This document shows positions 59,046 through 64,000 of a DNA stretch of 64,000 nucleotides, piece by piece. Origin of the DNA: Listeria welshimeri serovar 6b str. SLCC5334 (GTDB lineage Bacteria; Bacillota; Bacilli; Lactobacillales; Listeriaceae). Location of the stretch: NCBI RefSeq assembly GCF_000060285.1, contig NC_008555.1:124001-188000 (forward strand). The letters run 5' to 3'. The translations under genes were made by a program, and so were the position numbers. Under the pieces are notes generated by a model that saw nothing but the letters and a program-made list of their open reading frames with translations, searched no databases and was not told the origin of the DNA. How positions within the stretch are numbered: position 1 is the stretch's first letter; each line of letters opens with the position of its first letter.

Positions 59046-59275
59046 TGCTATCATTAGTCTTAGTTTTCGAAGGTGAAAATAGTATCAATAAATATTAAAA
59101 AATCTAAATTAATAATAGAATAACTTCGTGAGAGAAGATGCAAAACGGATATGTTTTTAATAATCAGGGGAAGAAAAATTGTTTCTAAATCTGCTATTAG
59201 TCAAAAACAACTTTTAAAGGGGTAAAAGTCCAGAGAAAGTAAGAATCCAAGCTCTTACGTGGGAGGAGGTAAGGA
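59046..59275 (+). promoter_or_regulatory. Promoter and long leader of ftsH
   Basis: Extended -10 TGCTATCAT (59046-59054), then a leader of about 215 bases. Near its end GTAAGA (59239-59244), TCTTAC (59253-59258) and GTAAG (59269-59273) occur in order; the last two flank the GGGAGGAGG ribosome binding site. The middle segment can pair with either partner, so two exclusive folds are possible. The rest of the 346-base gap (58930-59275) is AT-rich without a gene. Confidence 0.5.
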
Positions 59276-61351
59276 ATGAACAGGTTTTTTAGAAATGCGA
59301 TATTTTATGTCATAATATTCCTTGTTATTATCGGGATTGTTGCTTCATTTAACTCAAATAAAGAGGCAGCCAAAGATATTAGCTATTCAGAATTTGTGAG
59401 TAAATTAGAAGATGGTAAAGTTAAATCCGTAGAAATACAGCCAGACCGCAGTGTTTATACAATCAATGGGGAATTCAAATCAAGTGATAAAAGTTCCGAC
59501 GATAAAAAAACCGGTCTTGGACAAAGCAAAACAAGCAGCACTGCTTTTACAACTTATGCTTTAAATAGCGATACTTCACTGGATGATTTACAAAAAACAC
59601 TCAAAAGTGAAGATGTGAAAACAACAGTAGTACCTGCTAAACAAAACAGCGGTTGGGTTACATTCCTAACTTCTATTGTACCTTTTGTAATTATCTTCAT
59701 CCTCTTCTTCTTCCTAATGAGCCAGTCTCAAGGTGGTGGCGGTGGTAAAGTAATGAGCTTCGGCAAAAGCAAAGCTAAACTTTACAACGACGATAAGAAG
59801 AAAGTTCGTTTCACTGATGTAGCTGGAGCGGACGAGGAAAAACAAGAACTTGTTGAAGTAGTAGAATTCTTAAAAGATCCGCGTAAATTTGCGGAACTAG
59901 GCGCTCGTATTCCTAAAGGTGTTCTTTTAGTAGGGCCTCCGGGTACTGGTAAAACCTTGCTAGCTCGAGCAGTTGCTGGTGAAGCAGGCGTGCCATTCTT
60001 CTCTATCTCAGGTTCAGACTTTGTAGAAATGTTTGTCGGTGTCGGTGCAAGCCGTGTCCGTGACTTATTCGAAAATGCGAAGAAAAATGCACCATGTATC
60101 ATTTTCATTGATGAAATTGACGCAGTTGGTCGTCAACGTGGAGCTGGTATGGGCGGCGGTCATGATGAACGTGAACAAACCCTAAACCAATTACTAGTAG
60201 AAATGGATGGTTTTGGCGGTAATGAAGGAATTATCATCATTGCAGCAACTAACCGTGCAGATGTACTTGACCCAGCGCTTCTTCGTCCAGGTCGTTTTGA
60301 CCGTCAAATTATGGTTGACCGCCCAGACGTAAAAGGCCGTGAAGCAGTACTTCGTGTCCATGCTCGTAACAAACCACTTGCTAAAAGTGTTGATTTAAAA
60401 GCAATCGCTCAACGTACACCGGGATTCTCTGGTGCCGATTTAGAAAACTTACTGAATGAAGCCGCACTTGTTGCAGCCCGTTCCGATAAAAAAGAAATAG
60501 ACATGAGTGACCTTGATGAAGCTAGTGACCGCGTAATTGCTGGTCCAGCTAAGAAAAATCGAGTTATCTCTGAAAAAGAACGTCGTACAGTTGCTTATCA
60601 TGAAGGTGGTCACGTAATCGTCGGAATGGTACTTGATGAAGCGGAAGTTGTGCATAAAGTTACCATCGTTCCTCGTGGACAAGCTGGTGGTTATGCTGTA
60701 ATGTTGCCTAAAGAAGATCGCTTCCTAATGACGAAAGCTGAGTTAATGGACCGTATTACTGGTTTACTTGGTGGACGTGTAGCGGAAGAAGTTACTTTTG
60801 GTGAAGTAACGACTGGTGCAAGTAATGACTTTGAACGTGCAACAGAACTTGCTCGCCGCATGGTAACAGAATGGGGCATGAGTGACAAAATCGGACCACT
60901 TCAATTCACTTCTGGTAATGGTCAAGTATTTATGGGCCGCGATTTTGGTAGCGACAAAGGTTATTCCGATAAAATCGCCTACGAAATTGATACAGAAGTT
61001 CAAAGTTTAATCCGTTACTGTTATGACCGCGCTAAAACAATTATTACTGAGCACCAAGAACAACACAAACTTATCGCGGAAACATTACTAAAAGTAGAAA
61101 CATTAGATGCTCGCCAAATTCGTTCCCTATTTGATGATGGTGTAATGCCTCCAGATATCGATACGATTGACGTAGAAGCAGAATATCCTTCCGAAAAAGA
61201 GGAAGAAGTAGTAGGTAAATCTTTTGAAGAAGAAAAAGAAGATTTAAAAGAAGAAGAACAAATCAAAGAAACACAAAATGAACCAAAAGAAGTAACTTCG
61301 GAAGATGCTCCAGATATCGAGCAAACTCCAAACGATAAAAAAGACGAATAA
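59276..61351 (+). CDS. ftsH: ATP-dependent zinc metalloprotease FtsH
   Basis: 691 residues. Two membrane helices (near 5-25 and 119-140) flank an extracellular domain; AAA+ domain with Walker A GPPGTGKT near 222, Walker [12 protein letters not shown], second region of homology [10 protein letters not shown]; protease HEGGH (HExxH) near 441 with third ligand Asp in the helix after [11 protein letters not shown]. The C-terminal tail is highly acidic ([17 protein letters not shown]). It degrades membrane and regulatory proteins. Equivalent to lmo0220. Confidence 0.97.
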   Translation: MNRFFRNAIFYVIIFLVIIGIVASFNSNKEAAKDISYSEFVSKLEDGKVKSVEIQPDRSVYTINGEFKSSDKSSDDKKTGLGQSKTSSTAFTTYALNSDTSLDDLQKTLKSEDVKTTVVPAKQNSGWVTFLTSIVPFVIIFILFFFLMSQSQGGGGGKVMSFGKSKAKLYNDDKKKVRFTDVAGADEEKQELVEVVEFLKDPRKFAELGARIPKGVLLVGPPGTGKTLLARAVAGEAGVPFFSISGSDFVEMFVGVGASRVRDLFENAKKNAPCIIFIDEIDAVGRQRGAGMGGGHDEREQTLNQLLVEMDGFGGNEGIIIIAATNRADVLDPALLRPGRFDRQIMVDRPDVKGREAVLRVHARNKPLAKSVDLKAIAQRTPGFSGADLENLLNEAALVAARSDKKEIDMSDLDEASDRVIAGPAKKNRVISEKERRTVAYHEGGHVIVGMVLDEAEVVHKVTIVPRGQAGGYAVMLPKEDRFLMTKAELMDRITGLLGGRVAEEVTFGEVTTGASNDFERATELARRMVTEWGMSDKIGPLQFTSGNGQVFMGRDFGSDKGYSDKIAYEIDTEVQSLIRYCYDRAKTIITEHQEQHKLIAETLLKVETLDARQIRSLFDDGVMPPDIDTIDVEAEYPSEKEEEVVGKSFEEEKEDLKEEEQIKETQNEPKEVTSEDAPDIEQTPNDKKDE

Positions 61352-61356
61352 GATTA

Positions 61357-61387
61357 AAGAGGCTGGGCTTCCCAGTCTCTTTTTTGA
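61357..61387 (+). terminator. Terminator after ftsH
   Basis: AAAGAGGCTGGG pairs with CCCAGTCTCTTT (one mismatch), then TTTTG. Confidence 0.88.
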
Positions 61388-61418
61388 AGCTATATTATTC
61401 GGATTTTCAAGTGAAACA

Positions 61419-61427
61419 TGTTATGAT
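61419..61427 (+). promoter_or_regulatory. Extended -10 promoter of coaX
   Basis: TGTTATGAT (TG, one base, TATGAT), 39 bases before the start. Confidence 0.45.
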
Positions 61428-61465
61428 ACGTTAGAAAAATCTTCTAAAGGACGGTATGAAAATCT

Positions 61466-62245
61466 ATGATACTTGTAATTGATGTTGGAAATACTAACTG
61501 TACTGTCGGAGTTTATGAAAAACAAAAGCTTCTAAAACATTGGCGCATGACAACAGATCGTCACCGCACATCTGATGAATTAGGGATGACAGTCCTGAAC
61601 TTTTTTTCGTATGCAAATTTAACTCCTTCTGATATTCAAGGAATTATCATTTCGTCCGTCGTTCCACCAATTATGCACGCAATGGAAACGATGTGTGTGC
61701 GCTATTTTAATATTCGGCCATTAATCGTTGGTCCAGGAATAAAAACCGGTTTAAATGTAAAAGTTGATAATCCGCGTGAAATTGGATCTGATCGAATCGT
61801 AAATGCTGTAGCTGCATCTGAAGAATATGGGACACCGATAATTGTAGTGGATTTTGGGACTGCAACTACTTTTTGCTATATCGATGAACTCGGAGCATAT
61901 CAAGGTGGTGCAATTGCCCCAGGTATCATGATTTCAACAGAAGCACTATATAATCGTGCTGCCAAATTACCTCGTGTAGATATTGCTGAATCCAACCAAA
62001 TTATTGGGAAGTCTACCGTATCATCCATGCAAGCTGGTATTTTTTACGGTTTTGTTGGACAGTGCGAAGGGATTATTGCAGAAATGAAAAAGCAATCTAA
62101 TTCCAATCCTGTAGTAGTTGCGACAGGCGGTCTCGCTCGGATGATAACCGAAAAATCTTCTGCGGTAGATATTTTAGATCCATTTTTAACATTAAAAGGT
62201 CTAGAGCTTTTATATAGAAGAAATAAACCAACTACAGAAAAATAA
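61466..62245 (+). CDS. coaX: Type III pantothenate kinase
   Basis: 259 residues, ASKHA fold. [13 protein letters not shown] (phosphate 1), [29 protein letters not shown] (pantothenate and Asp), [14 protein letters not shown] (phosphate 2), GGAIAPGI. First step of CoA synthesis; not inhibited by CoA. ATG 61466 follows AAAGGACGG. Equivalent to lmo0221; it starts a run with hslO and cysK, the B. subtilis order. Confidence 0.96.
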   Translation: MILVIDVGNTNCTVGVYEKQKLLKHWRMTTDRHRTSDELGMTVLNFFSYANLTPSDIQGIIISSVVPPIMHAMETMCVRYFNIRPLIVGPGIKTGLNVKVDNPREIGSDRIVNAVAASEEYGTPIIVVDFGTATTFCYIDELGAYQGGAIAPGIMISTEALYNRAAKLPRVDIAESNQIIGKSTVSSMQAGIFYGFVGQCEGIIAEMKKQSNSNPVVVATGGLARMITEKSSAVDILDPFLTLKGLELLYRRNKPTTEK

Positions 62246-62260
62246 AAGGAGATTTATATA

Positions 62261-63145
62261 ATGAGTGATTATTTAATTAAAGCGCTAGCCTATGATGGCA
62301 TGGCGCGAGTATATGCAGCAGTAACAACCGAAACAATCAAAGAAGCGCAAAGAAGACATGATACATGGTCCGTGTCATCCGCTGCACTTGGCAGAACAAT
62401 GACAGGAACTCTTTTCCTAGGTGCCATGCAAAAAGAAGACCAAAAAATCACTGTGAAAATTGAAGGTGATGGCCCAATTGGTCCTATCGTGGCGGATAGT
62501 AATGCGCAAGGCCAAATTAGAGGATTTGTAACTAATCCGCACGTTCATTTCAGTGAGCTAAATGAGGCTGGAAAACTAGACGTCCGCCGTGGTGTAGGTA
62601 CATCTGGTATGCTTTCTGTAGTAAAAGATTTAGGCTTTGGCGAAAATTTTACTGGTCAAACCCCGATAGTTTCTGGGGAAATTGGTGAAGACTTCACTTA
62701 TTACCTAGCAACATCTGAACAAGTCAATTCATCAGTTGGTGTTGGAGTCCTCGTTAATCCAGATGATACGATTGAGGCAGCAGGCGGTTTTATGCTTCAA
62801 TTACTTCCTGGTGCGACAGATGAAATCATTGATGAAATCGAGAAAAATCTTACAGCCTTACCAACAGTTTCAAGAATGATTGAAGCTGGCGAAACACCGG
62901 AGTCCATTTTAGCTAAATTAGCGGGTGGCGAAGATAAACTACAAATCTTAGAAAAAATCCCTGTGTCTTTCGAATGTAACTGCTCTAAAGAACGTTTTGG
63001 TAGTGCGATTATTTCACTTGGAAAAGATGAGATTCGTTCTATGATAGAAGAAGATCACGGTGCAGAAGCAGAATGCCATTTTTGCCGTAATACCTACGAT
63101 TTCTCAGAAGAAGAATTAGAAAAACTATATGAAGAAGCGAAATAA
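62261..63145 (+). CDS. hslO: Redox-regulated chaperone Hsp33
   Basis: 294 residues. N-terminal chaperone core; C-terminal zinc switch with CNC ([12 protein letters not shown]) near 237 and CHFC ([12 protein letters not shown]) near 269. Oxidation releases zinc and activates holdase activity. 15 bases after coaX, AAAGGAGA ahead. Equivalent to lmo0222. Confidence 0.97.
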   Translation: MSDYLIKALAYDGMARVYAAVTTETIKEAQRRHDTWSVSSAALGRTMTGTLFLGAMQKEDQKITVKIEGDGPIGPIVADSNAQGQIRGFVTNPHVHFSELNEAGKLDVRRGVGTSGMLSVVKDLGFGENFTGQTPIVSGEIGEDFTYYLATSEQVNSSVGVGVLVNPDDTIEAAGGFMLQLLPGATDEIIDEIEKNLTALPTVSRMIEAGETPESILAKLAGGEDKLQILEKIPVSFECNCSKERFGSAIISLGKDEIRSMIEEDHGAEAECHFCRNTYDFSEEELEKLYEEAK

Positions 63146-63148
63146 TAA

Positions 63149-63182
63149 CGAAGGAGTGCCTAACTGGGTGCTCCTTTTTTTA
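63149..63182 (+). terminator. Terminator after hslO
   Basis: AAGGAGTGC pairs imperfectly with GCTCCTT around CTAACTGG; TTTTTTT follows. Confidence 0.75.
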
Positions 63183-63195
63183 AAAGTGGTTAAAC

Positions 63196-63225
63196 TTGAC
63201 AAAACAGGTCGGAATTAATTAAACT
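63196..63225 (+). promoter_or_regulatory. Promoter of cysK
   Basis: TTGACA, 18 bases, TAAACT. Between them lies GTCGGAATTAATTA, which recalls CymR operators of sulphur genes; that reading is from memory and tentative. Confidence 0.55.
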
Positions 63226-63262
63226 ATATGAAAGACCTAAAAAAGATAGGAGTGCTTTAATA

Positions 63263-64000
63263 ATGACAATTGCAAATTCAATCACTGATTTAATTGGAAA
63301 GACACCTATTGTGAAACTTAATCGTTTACCAGAAGCGGGTAGCGCAGATGTATATGTGAAATTAGAATTCCAAAATCCAGGTGGAAGCGTAAAAGATAGA
63401 ATTGCTAATGCAATGATCGAAAGTGCTGAAAAATCTGGTGCATTAAAACCTGGTGACACAATCATTGAACCAACTAGTGGTAATACAGGTATTGGTCTAG
63501 CAATGGTAGCGGCGGCAAAAGGTTATCAAGCAATTTTTGTTATGCCAGAAACAATGAGCTTAGAACGTCGAAAACTTCTTCAAGCTTACGGTGCAAAATT
63601 AGTATTAACTCCTGGTCCAGATGGCATGAAAGGCGCAATTGCTAAAGCAGAGGAACTTGCAAAAGAAAATAATTATTTTGTTCCACAACAGTTCCACAAC
63701 CCAGCGAATCCGGCAGTCCACGAAGAAACAACTGGTCCGGAAATCGTTGAAGCTTTCGGTAAAGATGGCTTAGACGCTTTTATCGCAGGAGTAGGAACAG
63801 GCGGAACAGTAACTGGTGTAGGACATGTACTTAAAAAGAATTATCCTGATGTTAAAATATATGCACTTGAGCCAGAAGAATCTCCAGTATTAAGTGGAGG
63901 ATCTCCGTCCCCTCATAAAATCCAAGGTATCGGTGCTGGCTTTATACCAGATACATTAGATACAAAAGTTTATGATGGAATTTTGAAAATTTCGAGTGAA
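63263..64000 (+). CDS. cysK: Cysteine synthase (O-acetylserine thiol-lyase), 3' truncated
   Basis: The first 246 residues are visible; the gene runs off the window (family length about 308). PLP Lys is in [14 protein letters not shown] near residue 43; substrate loop is [12 protein letters not shown] near 71; the PLP phosphate-binding [12 protein letters not shown] is near 176. It makes cysteine from O-acetylserine and sulphide. GATAGGAGTGC precedes the ATG. Equivalent to lmo0223. Confidence 0.96.
   Translation, partial: MTIANSITDLIGKTPIVKLNRLPEAGSADVYVKLEFQNPGGSVKDRIANAMIESAEKSGALKPGDTIIEPTSGNTGIGLAMVAAAKGYQAIFVMPETMSLERRKLLQAYGAKLVLTPGPDGMKGAIAKAEELAKENNYFVPQQFHNPANPAVHEETTGPEIVEAFGKDGLDAFIAGVGTGGTVTGVGHVLKKNYPDVKIYALEPEESPVLSGGSPSPHKIQGIGAGFIPDTLDTKVYDGILKISSE

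Overview
The window is a low-GC Firmicute chromosome segment whose gene content and order match Listeria sensu stricto. It corresponds to the stretch that runs from about lmo0150 to lmo0223 in L. monocytogenes EGD-e, as I recall that genome. Markers are the zinc ABC operon, holB-ricT-yabA, metS, tatD-yabE-rnmV-ksgA-veg-ispE-purR, tandem spoVG, glmU-prs, ldh, ctc-pth-mfd-spoVB-rqcP-divIC-yabR, a tilS-hpt fusion, ftsH-coaX-hslO-cysK. The prs-ldh interval, where pathogenic species carry the PrfA virulence island (LIPI-1: prfA, plcA, hly, mpl, actA, plcB), holds only a metallophosphatase, a YbjQ-like protein and an AlkD-like protein. The strain is therefore most likely a LIPI-1-negative Listeria such as L. 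innocua, L. welshimeri or L. marthii; I cannot separate these by eye.

Layout. 1-2.6 kb: an AT-rich polymorphic-toxin tail region, with the 3' end of one toxin, two candidate immunity genes, an orphan LXG-type toxin tip split by a one-base frameshift in an A-run, and two more candidate immunity genes. 2.6-7 kb: an OppA lipoprotein and a divergent zinc ABC transporter behind a perfect Zur-box palindrome. 7-11 kb: a Crp/Fnr-like (PrfA-family) regulator, a RecB-nuclease/XPD-like helicase fusion and a HAD phosphatase. 11.3-16.6 kb: a five-gene murein-peptide scavenging cassette (YkfB, YkfC, serine hydrolase, DppE-like lipoprotein, DppA). 16.8-20.4 kb: an LPXTG adhesin and a leftward pair, a stressosome RsbR paralogue and a second Crp-like regulator. 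20.6-25.1 kb: DNA replication and rRNA/tRNA modification genes, with AbrB. 25.2-28.5 kb: two GlcU-type sugar uptake paralogues flanking a DUF1254 protein.

28.6-44.7 kb is core: metS, tatD, the YabE wall enzyme, rnmV-ksgA, veg, ispE, a ChbG-like deacetylase, purR, a MacAB-like export operon, two spoVG copies, a newly noticed 41-codon gene with its own promoter, glmU and prs. 44.9-49.4 kb: the LIPI-1-free interval, ldh, the SigB/SigA-driven ctc (rplY), and an acetyltransferase. 49.5-64 kb: pth, mfd, a flippase, rqcP, divIC, an S1 protein, the tilS-hpt fusion, ftsH (with a leader that could fold in two exclusive ways around its ribosome binding site), coaX, hslO and the 5' part of cysK.

No rRNA, tRNA, CRISPR array, insertion sequence or prophage was seen. 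The points most worth a second look are the frameshifted toxin tip with its immunity array, the ftsH leader, the 41-codon gene, paired palindromes upstream of spoVG, a structured element before the second glcU, and the RsbR paralogue that lacks both regulatory threonines.
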